Assembly: GCA_013285505.1 (NCBI GenBank)
Contig: CP053450.1
Span: forward strand, 3,146,796-3,210,795
Direction of reading: 5' to 3'
DNA length: 64,000 bases
From: Planctomycetota bacterium
Lineage (GTDB): Bacteria > Planctomycetota > Phycisphaerae > Phycisphaerales > UBA1924
Of the stretch, positions 17,020 through 27,368 are shown piece by piece; the stretch's first letter is position 1, and every line of letters begins with the position of its first letter. Both the position numbers and the translations under genes were made by a program. The notes below the pieces were generated by a model. The model was not told where the DNA came from. It made no database searches and worked only from the letters and a program-made list of their open reading frames with translations.

Positions 17020-18313
17020 TCAGGGGATGACCCGCCCGTGCGGATCGGTCGCCGGGCCGTCGGCCGGGCTTGGGCGCAGGTGCTCAAGCAGCTCGGCGGT
17101 GTCGTGCACGTGGTCGGCCGGCAGCCCGACCCGCTCGACGAGGTAGTGCTCCCAGAGGCGGTGCTTGCGGACGAGTGCCGCCGCCTCGACGCGGCCCGCG
17201 TCGGTCAGCGACTGCCGGTCGGCCGCGATGAGGCCCCGGCGCACCGCGTGCGCCATCGCCCGGTTCCACGACCTTCGGTGCACCTGGTTCGGCGCCACCA
17301 GTGTGCGTGGGGCTCCCTCGGAGGCCTCCTCGCGGCGGTACATCGCGGCGAGGAGATCGTCCAGCCGCGATGCGTCTCGAGAGGCTTCGCTGCCGGATCG
17401 CCCGAGTGACGAGGCCGTGGCTCGGCGAGGCGACGATCGCCAGCGCCAGCAACGCCCCGGCCATCACCGCGATCGAGCCCGCGGCGTTGACCGAGTCCTT
17501 GCCGAACGCGGCCGGCACCGCCGTCGCCGCGAGATAGCCGCCGACCCCGCTCAACACCGCCAACGCCACGCTCCAGGCGATCTGGGTACGGAGCCGATCC
17601 GTGAGCAGACGGGCCGTCGCCGCGGGGCAGACGAGCATCGCGATCACCAGGATCGAGCCCACCGCTTCGAACGACGCGACCGTGGCCGACGCCACGAACA
17701 CCATGAGCGCGTAATGCAGGATGGTCGCGTTGAAGCCCTGTGAGGAGGCCAGCCCCGCGTCGAACGCCGCGATCCGGAGTTCCTTGAACAGCACGGCCAC
17801 GAACGCGATCGTCGCGGCACAGGTCACGGCCAGCACGATCACCTGCCGGGGCACCGCGTGAAGAGTCTCCAGCGTGAACAGTCCTTCCCACGCCGCCGGC
17901 GCTCCGTACCACGCGAGGGTCTCCAGCTGACCGTGCAGCACGCAGTCGGCGTCCAGATCGATATGCCGCACCGCCGCCTGCTCGATCAGCAGCACCCCCA
18001 GCGCGAAGAGCACGCTGAAGACGACGCCCATCGCCGCCCCGGGCTCGACCCGGCCGAGCTTCTTGACCAACTCGACGAGCACCACCGTCGCCACACCTGC
18101 CGCGGCGGCACCGGCGAACATCACGATTGGGCTCCTCGCCTGGGTCAGCAGGAACGCCACGACCAACCCCGGCAGCACGCTGTGGCTGATCGCGTCGCCC
18201 ATCAGGCTAAGCCGACGCAGCACGAGAAAGTTGCCGAGCAGCCCGCAGCTGACTGACGCGAATATCGCCGCGAGCATCGGGAAGAGGTCGAGGCCGATAT
18301 CGAAGGGGATCAC
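17020..18313 (-). CDS. Mn-type ABC permease with C-terminal DtxR-like domain (second permease), frameshifted
   Basis: About 430 residues after correcting one extra base near 17362-17370. The membrane part (about residues 1-290) is an ABC-3 (ZnuB/MntB) permease with GNFLVLRRLSLMGDAISHSVLPG and the coupling-loop region. The C-terminal part, in the shifted frame, has HAVRRGLIAADRQSLTDAGR and LVRKHRLWEHYLVERVGL, which matches the metal-responsive dimerisation segment of DtxR/MntR repressors. The GTG start at 18313 overlaps the previous gene's stop (GTGA). A permease tail able to sense the metal it imports would allow post-translational control. Confidence 0.82.
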
Positions 18314-19753
18314 CGCGCACCCCCATTCCGCGGGAGGTCCGCCGCACCGTTCCTGCCAGACGCGGCGGCCGGCGCGGGCAACCGAGCGCCCCGACGCGAC
18401 AGGGCTCGCTCCAATTCCGCAATCAATGGCTCCGACAGGACGTGCTCGACCTGATCGACCGACCAGTCCACGTGGCTGGGGGCAATATCGGCGTACGTGA
18501 CCAGATACTGCTCCCAGAGCGCGTGGTTGCGGCTGACCCGTGCCCCGCGGCTCGCGGCCGCTGGCGGTCAGTTGCAGCCCGCGCTTTCGGGCGTCGAGAT
18601 CGCCCTGCCACCGGAGCAGGCCGATCGCCAGCGGGCGGAACCACACCGACCATCCGCGGACACGGGCGAGTCTGTCGATCTCCGCACTCGGCAGGACGTT
18701 GCCGTCCGACCCCCGCGCTTCACGCTCGTAGGCCGCCTCGACCAGGTGGTCCCCGGCGATCCTGAGCCGCATCCGCAGGCGTCTGCCGACCGATGCCAGT
18801 ACCCCGCGCGACGGGGCGAGCACGAGGCTCACAGCAAAGACCACGCCGCAGGTCAGCACGATCACGCTCCCCGCGGGCTTGCGGGGCAGGAGCGCCGAGA
18901 CCACCGAGCCCAGATAGCCGCTCAGCGCCCCGATGATGCCGGCCACCACCAAGAGCAGCCAGAGCCGCTCGGTCCAGAACCTCGCCGAGACCGGCGGGAT
19001 GATCAGCATCGCCACCACCAGGAGCAGCCCCACCGCCTGCAACCCCGCGACCGTGACCAGCACGACCAGCGCCATCATCATCAGGTCGAGCAGTGTGACC
19101 GGCCAACCGTCCACCCGCGCAAATGCGTCGTTGAAACAGGCCAGCGAGAACTCCTTGAGAAACAGCACCGTCACCACAATCGCCGCCGCCGCGATGCTCC
19201 CCATGAGCGTTGCGTCGCTCACGCTCATCGCCGCGGTCTGGCCGTAGATGAACTTGTTGAGCCCCGCCGCCCCGGCCGCGGCGTTGGCCTGGATGTAGCT
19301 CAGCACCACGACGCCCGCACCGAAGAACACGCTCAGCACGATCCCGATTGCCGCGTCCTCGCGCAGCCTCGTGAGCCGCAGGATCGCCTGGATGCACAGC
19401 ACGCCGAGCACACCCGTGACCGCCGCGCCGAGCAAGAGCACCGGGAGCGACCGCCCGTCCAGCCCCAGCGCCGTCGCGCCGAGAAAGGCCATGCCGATGC
19501 CCGGGAGCGTCGCGTGGCTCAGCGCGTCGGTCATCAGCGACCGCTTCCTGAGCAGCATGAACACGCCGATCACCCCGGCGGCAAGCCCCAACAGCGTCGT
19601 CCCGACGATGACGGTGTTGGTGTTGAACCCCGCTCGGAGCGTCAGCGTTTCCCAGACCTGGGCCCAGCCCGGCCACTGGTCGGTCACATCGGTGATCGAC
19701 GTCGGCCCGGGCGGGCTGCCGGCCTCGTGCTGGAGAAGCGCGAGCAGCGGCAC
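18310..19753 (-). CDS. Mn-type ABC permease with C-terminal DtxR-like domain (first permease), frameshifted
   Basis: About 480 residues after correcting one extra base near 18545-18555; without it, translation runs through into the second permease as an artificial 889-residue protein. The N-terminal 330 residues are an ABC-3 permease (MLLRKRSLMTDALSHATLPG). The C-terminal part resembles an iron/manganese-dependent repressor: IDRLARVRGWSVWFRPLAIG, a basic helix, then in the corrected frame RNHALWEQYLV and SHVDWSVDQVEHVL. The GTG start at 19753 lies 3 nt past the ATPase stop. Two homologous permeases in tandem imply a heterodimeric channel. Confidence 0.82.
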
Positions 19754-19756
19754 GAA

Positions 19757-20593
19757 TCAGCCCTCGCCCTTCGCCGCGCGGGCGACCGCTTCGGCGGCCT
19801 CCGACAGCAGCGTCAGGCGGCCGCCGTAGGTCTTGTGCAGGTTGTCGTTGGTGAAGACTTCCGCTACCGGACCCGCCGCGACCACGCGCATGTTGAGCAG
19901 GATGACATGGTCGAAGTACTCCGGCACGGTCTGCAGGTCGTGGTGCACGACGACGACGGTCTTGCCGCCCTCGCGCAGCTCCCGCAGCACCTCGACGATC
20001 GCCCGCTCGGTCGCCGCGTCCACGCCGGCGAACGGCTCGTCCATGAAGTACAGATCGGCCTCCTGGGCCAACGCCCGCGCGAGGAACACCCGCTGCTGCT
20101 GCCCGCCCGAGAGCTGGCTGATCTGCCGGTGGGCGTAGTCACGCATACCGACCCGCTCCAGACAGGCCAGGCCGGCACGCTTGTGCGCCTTCGACACGGG
20201 CCGGCACCAGCCGATCATCCGGTACCGCCCCATGCACACCACATCGAGCGCCGAGACCGGGAAGTCCCAGTCCACGCTCTCGCGCTGCGGCACGTACCCG
20301 ATGCGCGCGCGCGCCTGCCGGTACGACCGCCCCCAGAACTCGACCTGCCCCGACGCCCGCGGCACCAGCCCGAGGCACGCCTTGATCAGCGTGCTCTTGC
20401 CCGCGCCGTTCGGACCGACGATCGCGATCAACCGGTTGCTCGGCGCGTCGTAGTCCACGTCCCACAACACCGGCTTGCGGTGATAGGCCACCGTCATCGC
20501 GTGGATCGACAGCGGGCTTTCGGGCGAGTGCTCCGGACGCTCGGCGAGGCCCTCGGCGTGCGGGGTTCTGACTGGGTGTACTGCCGCGGTCAT
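19757..20593 (-). CDS. Metal ABC transporter ATP-binding protein
   Basis: 278 residues. Walker [10 protein letters not shown] (about 59-67), Q-loop [11 protein letters not shown], signature LSGGQQQR, Walker [10 protein letters not shown] and the H-loop VVVHHD are all present. The '[14 protein letters not shown]' segment is typical of Mn/Zn/Fe-chelate importers (MntB/ZnuC-like). It overlaps the binding-protein gene by 4 nt and precedes the permeases, so the four genes form one operon. Confidence 0.92.
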   Translation of the reverse strand: MTAAVHPVRTPHAEGLAERPEHSPESPLSIHAMTVAYHRKPVLWDVDYDAPSNRLIAIVGPNGAGKSTLIKACLGLVPRASGQVEFWGRSYRQARARIGYVPQRESVDWDFPVSALDVVCMGRYRMIGWCRPVSKAHKRAGLACLERVGMRDYAHRQISQLSGGQQQRVFLARALAQEADLYFMDEPFAGVDAATERAIVEVLRELREGGKTVVVVHHDLQTVPEYFDHVILLNMRVVAAGPVAEVFTNDNLHKTYGGRLTLLSEAAEAVARAAKGEG

Positions 20594-21612
20594 TCGGCGA
20601 GCCTCCCCAGACGGCCCCGCTCGGGTGCCTCGCCGCCGAGTGCGCGCGCAATCGCCGTCACGTTGCGGTCGATCATGCCGAGGTACGTGCCCTCGTAGGT
20701 CCCGTCATCGCCCATGGCGTCGCTGTAGAGCTCCCCGCCGATGACCACCGAGTGCCCCCTCGCCCTGGCCCCGGCGATCAGGGCGTTGATGTTGCGTTCT
20801 GACACCGTGGACTCGACAAACACCGCCTGGATCTCCCGCTCCACGAGCAGGTCCACCAGCCGCTCGATGTCCCGCACGCCCGCCTCTGATTCGGTCGAGA
20901 GCCCCTGGATGCCCACGACCTCGAAGCCGAACCGCTGGCCGAAGTAGTTGAACGCGTCGTGGGCCGTCACGAGGACCCGTTTGGGCTCGGGCACACTGGC
21001 GAGCACCTCGACCGCGTACCGGTCGAGCTCGGCGAGTTGATCCGCGTAGGCCGCGGCCCGCTCGCGATAGCCGGCCTCACCGCCCGGGTCGTACTCGATC
21101 AGCTTGTCACGCACCACGTCGACCGCCTTGGCCCAGGCCGCGGGGTCCATCCAGACATGCGGGTCGTAGAGGCCGTGGAACCCCTCCGGCTCGAGCAGAT
21201 ACCGCTCGTCGAGCAGCTCGGTGACCGCGAAGACCTTCTTGCCGGCGGTCGCCGCGCGCACCAGCGAATCGGTCATCTTGCCCTCAAGCAGCAGCCCGTT
21301 GTAGAAGATCACATCGGCCGACAGCAACCGCTCCACATCGCTCCGTGTCGGCTTGTAGAGGTGTGGATCGACCCCCGACCCCATGAGGCCGACCACCTCG
21401 GCCCGGTCTCCGGCGACCGCTCGCACGATATCGGTCACCATGCCGACGGTCGTTACGATCGTGTAGCCGCCCTCACGGGTCACGGCACCGGCGTCTGTAT
21501 CGGCACCCTCGTCGGCGGCCCCGCCGCACCCGATCAACGCGATACCCACGATCGCCCAACCGAGCCAAGCACCGAGTCTGCTGATCCATCCGAAACCATC
21601 ACGGTGTTGCAT
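20590..21612 (-). CDS. Metal ABC transporter substrate-binding lipoprotein (Mn type)
   Basis: 340 residues, TroA/ZnuA family. A lipoprotein signal ends at IALIGC (Cys about 29). Metal ligands are visible: His in [12 protein letters not shown], His in YDPHVWMDP, Glu in [12 protein letters not shown], and Asp in GELYSDAMG, a 2His-Glu-Asp set usual for Mn/Fe binding. The His-rich loop found in Zn-specific ZnuA is absent. A GGAGG lies nine bases before the ATG. It is the first gene of the operon, downstream of a palindrome-overlapped promoter. Confidence 0.92.
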   Translation of the reverse strand: MQHRDGFGWISRLGAWLGWAIVGIALIGCGGAADEGADTDAGAVTREGGYTIVTTVGMVTDIVRAVAGDRAEVVGLMGSGVDPHLYKPTRSDVERLLSADVIFYNGLLLEGKMTDSLVRAATAGKKVFAVTELLDERYLLEPEGFHGLYDPHVWMDPAAWAKAVDVVRDKLIEYDPGGEAGYRERAAAYADQLAELDRYAVEVLASVPEPKRVLVTAHDAFNYFGQRFGFEVVGIQGLSTESEAGVRDIERLVDLLVEREIQAVFVESTVSERNINALIAGARARGHSVVIGGELYSDAMGDDGTYEGTYLGMIDRNVTAIARALGGEAPERGRLGRLAE

Positions 21613-21652
21613 CGCTCCAGACCTCCAGACGCCGCGGAATCACGCGGCCTCG

Positions 21653-21676
21653 AATATGTAGCACTGGCTACAATAT
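21653..21676. promoter_or_regulatory. Candidate MntR operator
   Basis: An AT-rich dyad in GC-rich surroundings: TGTAGC (21657-21662), 4-nt spacer, GCTACA (21667-21672), with outer arms AATA/ATAT extending the symmetry to 21653-21676. It covers the predicted -10 box of the metal transporter operon and lies about 40 bp from the first codon, as expected for a DtxR/MntR-family repressor site. Confidence 0.65.
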
Positions 21677-21698
21677 CACCTCCGCGGCCGGATGGCAA
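21670..21698 (-). promoter_or_regulatory. Sigma-70 promoter of the metal transporter operon
   Basis: TTGCCA (21698-21693), 17-nt spacer, TATTGT (21675-21670) on the minus strand. The -10 box lies inside the palindrome; the predicted 5' leader is about 50 nt. Confidence 0.55.
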
Positions 21699-21759
21699 GT
21701 CGACCCCGATCTGCGCCTCCATTTCGCACAACACCCCCACCAACGCCCCGCACAGCCGC

Positions 21760-22176
21760 CTACAGCCGGCCCTCTTGGGCGATCTCGCGGAATTGCGCCA
21801 GGGTCTCCGGGCTCAGGTGATGCTCGATCCCCTCTGAGTCCAACGCCGCCACACGCTCGGGGAGCCCGATCGCCAGCAGGAACCGGTAGACCACCTCGTG
21901 CCGGTCGCGGCACCGCTTGGCCAGCCGCTTGCCCTTGGCCGTCAGTTCGATCGGCCGGTAGGGCTCGGTCGTCAGGTAGCCCTCGCCCGCGAGCCGCTTG
22001 ACGATCCGGACCACGGTCACGTGGCTCACCCCGAACCGCTCGGCCAAATCGCGGACCCGACAGACGCCGCGGGCGTCGGCCACATCGGCCACCGCCTCGA
22101 CGTAGTCCTCCGCCGTCTCGAAGGCGTGGTCCTGCCGCGTCCGCGTGTGGGCTCTGGTTGTGTGGTGTTCCGGCAC
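21760..22176 (-). CDS. mntR: DtxR/MntR-family metal-dependent regulator
   Basis: About 138 residues. The N-terminal wHTH has VCRVRDLAERFGVSHVTVVRIVKRLAGEGYL, and the dimerisation part has RDRHEVVYRFLLAIGLPERVAALDSEGIEHHLS with the His/Glu metal-binding spacing of MntR. The C-terminal SH3-like domain of DtxR is absent, as in MntR. GTG 22176 was chosen (GGAG eight bases upstream; the domain starts soon after); an upstream in-frame extension is Arg/His-rich and lacks homology. It lies 147 bp upstream of the transporter operon on the same strand. Confidence 0.85.
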   Translation of the reverse strand: MPEHHTTRAHTRTRQDHAFETAEDYVEAVADVADARGVCRVRDLAERFGVSHVTVVRIVKRLAGEGYLTTEPYRPIELTAKGKRLAKRCRDRHEVVYRFLLAIGLPERVAALDSEGIEHHLSPETLAQFREIAQEGRL

Positions 22177-22257
22177 TCTCTTGGCTCCACCCGGGCCCCG
22201 CCCGTGGGCGTGGCGTCCCGCGGCATGGTAGAGCGGCAGATCCGAGTCTGCCGAGCA

Positions 22258-22292
22258 CAAAAAAGGACACCGCCGGGCGTTCACCCGGCGGC
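22258..22292 (-). terminator. Rho-independent terminator of the dockerin beta-helix gene
   Basis: Read on the minus strand: CCGCCGGG, 6-nt loop, CCCGGCGG (22291-22270), then a short spacer and T6 (22264-22259). It ends the gene at 22313-24172 before mntR. Confidence 0.85.
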
Positions 22293-22312
22293 ATCCCAGA
22301 AAGAAAGTCGAG

Positions 22313-24172
22313 CTAGCAGCCGGCGTTCCAGAGGTTCAGGAACGCGAGCACGTCGAGGGTGTTCACATCCCCGTCACCGTCGATGTCGGCGGACGGATCT
22401 GCGGCGTTCCACGCGTTGAGGAACGTGAGTACATCCAGGGTATTGACGTCGCCGTCGCCGTTGAAGTCCGCCACGCAGCCGGTTTCGGCCTGCAGGCACG
22501 CCGCGAACTCGCTGGTCGCGCCCTGGGCGATGTCGGTCGCGGTGGCGGTCACCCACCCGCCATCGGGGAGCGTCCCGGCCAGATCGACCGTGAAATCTGC
22601 GTCTCCCTGCGAATCGGTAAACACCTCAACGGCACCGAGATAAACCTCGCCTTCGCCGTAGCCCGTCGGGTCGCACTCGGCGTTCGCGAAGATCTCGACG
22701 CGGTAGGCCCGCGAAGGACGCGAGTTCAGCGACCCCTCGACACGCACCGCGGTCTCGTTGCTGGTCGCGCCGGTCAAGACCGGGAAGTTCTGCAGCAGGT
22801 TCCCGCCCTGGGTGTCGCCGTCGCCGGGGTCATTCTGCGTGACACCGTCGAACCCGCTCCAGGTCGAGAGGTCGATGCCCAGACCGGTGTTGCTGTGGAT
22901 GCTGTTGCCCGAGACCTCGGCGTCCTCAATCAAGGGGCCGATCCCGACCCCCACCACATCGCAGAACGCGATGAGATTGCCCTGCCCGGGCTCGGTGCCC
23001 CCGATGCGGGTGCCGTGCGGCGAGTAGATGCCCGTGAACTGGCTCACCACGATCCCGTTCCGGGTCTGGATGCGATTGAGACCGGTGTGGTCGGTGCCGA
23101 TGCGGTTGCGCTCGATGACGGTGCCGAGGTTGTCGCGGTTGATCGAGTTGACCCGGACCGCCTCGCCGAAGATCCGGCCGTCGTAGTGGTTGCGACCCCG
23201 CACCCACAGCCCGGCGATGAGATTGTCCCGGACGGTGGTGTTGTCAGAGTCGCTGATGTCCACACCGACCGGCCCTGTCTGCGGCACGCGCGCCGTCCCG
23301 GCCTCGTTGACACCGATGTAGTTGCCCTCGATGAGCGTGTCGGTCGCCCAGGAGACCTCCACGCCCGCGCCAATGGGGAACCCCTCGCCGCTGTAGGAGC
23401 CGAACCCGCTGATGATGTTCCGCTCCGCGGGCGTGGGCCCGCCGATGCGGTTGCGCGAAGAGGTGTCGCAATACCGACTCGCCCCGACGAACACCGTCTC
23501 GACGTGGTTGCCGATCACGAGGTTGTCGTCGGCGCCACACACGAGACTCACCGATTGCAGGGTGTTGCCGTCCTCGGGAGCCGTGCCGCCGATGACATTG
23601 AATGCGCTGTGGTCCGGGTAGGGATCGATCTCCACATCCGTCGTGACGCAGCCGACGACCCGATTGCGGTGACCGCCCCAGATCGAGATCGCGTGCCCGC
23701 GCTGCCACACATAGCCGAGGCCGCGGATCACGCAGTCGCTCGCGTCGATGATGATCGCCGGGGTCCCCCAGCCGTTGCCCTCGAGGCCGTAGATCCCGAC
23801 CTCGGTGCCGTTGGGATTGGTATCGCCCGTGAAGTCTGTCTGCGTCGAGAAGTCGATCGTGGTCTCGTCGTCCCTGACAACGAACGCGCCCCACTGGAGC
23901 TCGAGCAGCGCGATGTCGTCCACGAGCCACCATTCATCGGTGGGGATCGCAAACTCGATCGTCTGCGGTCCGGCCGTGTTGTTCGCGGCCGCCACCGCCT
24001 CGCGGAACGACACCCGGCCATCAGCGCCGGGCAGATCGGCCACCCGCTGCTGACCCCCAAAGTCGGACACATCGAACAGCGTGTCGACCGTCACGGTCTG
24101 CGCCATCGCTCCCGGCCCAGCGAGCCCCACGACGATCGCAGTCGTCAGAATACACCTGGCAACAGGTTTCAT
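22313..24172 (-). CDS. Secreted parallel beta-helix protein with dockerin-type repeats
   Basis: 619 residues with a signal peptide (about 1-24, ending GAMAQ). The body resembles CSLREL/NosD-like right-handed beta-helix proteins: VSFREAVAAANN near the start, and repeated units such as NVIGGTAPEDGN, NRIGGPTPAERNIISGFG and TRIGGTEPGQGNLIAF. The C-terminus has two Asp-rich dockerin-like repeats, ADFNGDGDVNTLDVLTFLNAW and a second copy ending in NAGC. These repeats bind calcium in other families; the 'GC' ending is typical of Phycisphaerae surface proteins. AAGGAGAG precedes the start. Confidence 0.82.
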   Translation of the reverse strand: MKPVARCILTTAIVVGLAGPGAMAQTVTVDTLFDVSDFGGQQRVADLPGADGRVSFREAVAAANNTAGPQTIEFAIPTDEWWLVDDIALLELQWGAFVVRDDETTIDFSTQTDFTGDTNPNGTEVGIYGLEGNGWGTPAIIIDASDCVIRGLGYVWQRGHAISIWGGHRNRVVGCVTTDVEIDPYPDHSAFNVIGGTAPEDGNTLQSVSLVCGADDNLVIGNHVETVFVGASRYCDTSSRNRIGGPTPAERNIISGFGSYSGEGFPIGAGVEVSWATDTLIEGNYIGVNEAGTARVPQTGPVGVDISDSDNTTVRDNLIAGLWVRGRNHYDGRIFGEAVRVNSINRDNLGTVIERNRIGTDHTGLNRIQTRNGIVVSQFTGIYSPHGTRIGGTEPGQGNLIAFCDVVGVGIGPLIEDAEVSGNSIHSNTGLGIDLSTWSGFDGVTQNDPGDGDTQGGNLLQNFPVLTGATSNETAVRVEGSLNSRPSRAYRVEIFANAECDPTGYGEGEVYLGAVEVFTDSQGDADFTVDLAGTLPDGGWVTATATDIAQGATSEFAACLQAETGCVADFNGDGDVNTLDVLTFLNAWNAADPSADIDGDGDVNTLDVLAFLNLWNAGC

Positions 24173-24227
24173 GAGGCTCTCCTTCTTGATCGTGCAGTCT
24201 ACACCGAGCGGGCCGGTATCCGACCCG

Positions 24228-24262
24228 AAAAGCAGCGCAGCCGAACTCTCGTCCGGCTGCGC
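24228..24262 (-). terminator. Hairpin terminator of the FG-GAP dockerin gene
   Basis: GCGCAGCCG (24235-24243) pairs with CGGCTGCGC (24254-24262), a 9-bp perfect stem with a 10-nt loop, followed on the minus strand by TGCTTTT. Confidence 0.75.
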
Positions 24263-24280
24263 GCGGGGAGGGGGTTTGAC

Positions 24281-25552
<1,272 letters not shown>

Positions 25553-25698
25553 GGTCTTTCCCTTTCGTGCGAAACTGTGTATCGAGACTGCGTGTGTGGA
25601 AACTGCGTGGTTCCGTTCCGTCCGCCCCCGCAACGAGCAGGGTTCGGCCGTCCTGTTTCCCGCAACGAGCGGGGTGGGTCAGGGCTGCAAAGCGGTAT

Positions 25699-25714
25699 TG
25701 CAAGGCCCGTGCCA
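25699..25714 (-). promoter_or_regulatory. Sigma-54 promoter of the FG-GAP dockerin gene
   Basis: On the minus strand TGGCACG (25714-25708), four bases, TTGCA (25703-25699): an exact match to the -24/-12 consensus TGGCACG-N4-TTGCA. The start point would be near 25689, with a leader of about 135 nt. Confidence 0.8.
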
Positions 25715-25785
25715 AAGTCTGAGAACCCCCCGCGACCCGTCCTTCGAGGTGCACACGGCGACCAAGCGCGCCGCTCGGTCGGCGT

Positions 25786-25813
25786 TGGCCACTGAGGTGG
25801 CAAGATCTGGCCA
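25786..25813. promoter_or_regulatory. Candidate enhancer sites for the NtrC-type regulator
   Basis: Two TGGCCA motifs (25786-25791 and 25808-25813) are 22 bp apart, two helical turns, and about 100-125 bp upstream of the predicted sigma-54 start point. This is the usual place for activator binding. The motif also clusters at 28801-28840 and 31276-31321. Confidence 0.4.
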
Positions 25814-25839
25814 GGCGCCGGATCACCTCTACGGACAGT

Positions 25840-25863
25840 AAAAAACGCCCGCAAGGGCGGGCG
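25840..25863 (-). terminator. Rho-independent terminator of the kinase/NtrC/dockerin operon
   Basis: CGCCCGC (25846-25852), loop AAGG, GCGGGCG (25857-25863); read on the minus strand it is followed by T6 (25845-25840). Confidence 0.85.
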
Positions 25864-25907
25864 CGTGGGTCACTGTCTCACTGTCGCCTCAACCACCGAG
25901 CAGCGCG

Positions 25908-27368
25908 CTACCCCTCGACCCATGCGTTCAGGAACGCGATGAAGTCCTGCGTGTTCACCGTCTGGTTGAGATCGAAGTCCGCGGTCGCCTGGCGAGCGAC
26001 CCACGCGTTGAGAAACGCGATGAAGTCCTGCGTGTTCACGGTGCCGTTGAAGTCGAAGTCGCCGAGCGGTCGCAGTTCCGCGATGTCGTGCCTATCGACG
26101 ACCATGTCGCCGTTGAGGTCATAGAACGAGAAGTTGAATCCGGGGTTGATCAGCGTCCACGCGCCGTCGAGTTGCCCGTCGCCGTCGGTGGCGGTGCCGT
26201 CGTTGTCGTAGACCTCGCCACGGAGCACGGCCTCGTCGGCCGCATTGACGAAGCTGTCCCCGTTGCAGTCTCCGAACTTCTCCTCGTTCCCCGCCGTGTC
26301 CGTCCACGCGTAGAGACCCTCCGCCGTGGTGAGGTAGGGAAGACCGACCAGCCCCGTCAGCTCCCAGTCGGAGGGGTCGATGTAGTCCTCAACGTCGCGG
26401 CCGTCCCACCGCGAGACGAGGGTCCACCCCGGGCCGCTGAAGCCGCCGATGGTCGCCCCCTCGATGATATCGCTCAGCGCCTCGATGACGCTGGTGTGGT
26501 TGTCCACTCGGTAGTCGATCGACTGCACTGAACCACCGGCCAAGGCCGCGGCACCGATCATGTCGATCGCCCACACCACCGTGACCGTCGTCCGGTCGCT
26601 CGACTGTTCGTGGCTGAACTGCACATCAATCATCGGGTCGTAGAGCCCCGGTGCGCTCCCGCCGGTCGCGGCGCTCGCTTCGGCGTACCCCTGCGCTCGC
26701 TCGAACAGCCGCGACCGCACCACCCAGGTCTCGCCGGCCTCGAATGTGCCGTCCCCGTCCCCACCCTCAGCGACGACCGTCGGCATATCGCAGCCGCAGA
26801 ACACCAACGCAAAGTCCGCCCCGGTGCGTTCGTACTGCGGCGTGGTGTAGAAGTTGTTGTCCACGTCGTCCCGGCTCAGAGCGACCCGGCCCGAGATCGA
26901 GCTCTCCGGCATGGTCCCGAACCTCGCCACGTTCGCGAGATACCGCGACTCGGCCGCCGTGCCCAGCTCGCCACCCGAGTTGCGGTGGTCCACATCGACA
27001 TCGATGAACCCGATCAGCGGCGACGGTCCGAACGCGAACGGGTCCGGGTTCGCACCGAGCACCCGGCCCGCCGGGTTGACCAGCCCTTCGAACTCGACCG
27101 TGAGCCGGAACAGATGCGCGGTTTCGCCCTCGATCGTCCGGCCGGTGAAGGGATCGGTCGAGGGATTGAACGCCTCCCAGCCGCACGCCGACATCTGCAC
27201 AATATCCGGCAACACCGACTGGCTGTGCAGCGCCCCGTCGTTGCCCGGGTCGGTGCGGCGGACGACAGCATCGCCCACCGCGTCCGTCACATACATGCAC
27301 GGATCGCTCGAAGCGAACGACACGCCCAACGCCAGCCCCGCCATCGTTAATGTCATCGCAGCGGTCAT
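25908..27368 (-). CDS. Secreted protein with dockerin-type repeats, coupled to the NtrC gene
   Basis: 486 residues. The N-terminus MTAAMTLTMAGLALGVSFASS is a signal peptide. The body is not recognised; it has a beta-rich, Asp/Gly-rich composition. The C-terminal third holds four calcium-loop-like units: DCNGDSFVNAADEAVLRGE, DLNGDMVVDRHDIAELRP, and two dockerin-like repeats DFNGTVNTQDFIAFLNAW and DLNQTVNTQDFIAFLNAW. The ATG lies within the stop of the response-regulator gene (ATGA), so a surface protein is translated with its probable regulator. The start was chosen from this overlap and the signal peptide. Confidence 0.78.
   Translation of the reverse strand: MTAAMTLTMAGLALGVSFASSDPCMYVTDAVGDAVVRRTDPGNDGALHSQSVLPDIVQMSACGWEAFNPSTDPFTGRTIEGETAHLFRLTVEFEGLVNPAGRVLGANPDPFAFGPSPLIGFIDVDVDHRNSGGELGTAAESRYLANVARFGTMPESSISGRVALSRDDVDNNFYTTPQYERTGADFALVFCGCDMPTVVAEGGDGDGTFEAGETWVVRSRLFERAQGYAEASAATGGSAPGLYDPMIDVQFSHEQSSDRTTVTVVWAIDMIGAAALAGGSVQSIDYRVDNHTSVIEALSDIIEGATIGGFSGPGWTLVSRWDGRDVEDYIDPSDWELTGLVGLPYLTTAEGLYAWTDTAGNEEKFGDCNGDSFVNAADEAVLRGEVYDNDGTATDGDGQLDGAWTLINPGFNFSFYDLNGDMVVDRHDIAELRPLGDFDFNGTVNTQDFIAFLNAWVARQATADFDLNQTVNTQDFIAFLNAWVEG

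Larger units (their letters stand above)
25553..25907. other. Regulatory intergenic region between two dockerin genes
   Basis: This 355-bp stretch has no gene. It holds, from right to left on the minus strand, the terminator of the upstream dockerin gene, two TGGCCA motifs, a sigma-54 promoter, and a leader with two similar hairpin-forming copies of CCCGCAACGAGC-GGG (about 25627-25642 and 25659-25674). Confidence 0.7.

Noticed and set aside
17084..19753. A single 889-residue double permease
   Set aside because: It arises from a one-base shift that fuses two permeases; the junction residues are out of frame, and the true second start overlaps a restored stop.
18497..20698. A 733-codon plus-strand open frame
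   Set aside because: Antisense of the metal transporter genes; composition is typical of GC-rich shadow frames.
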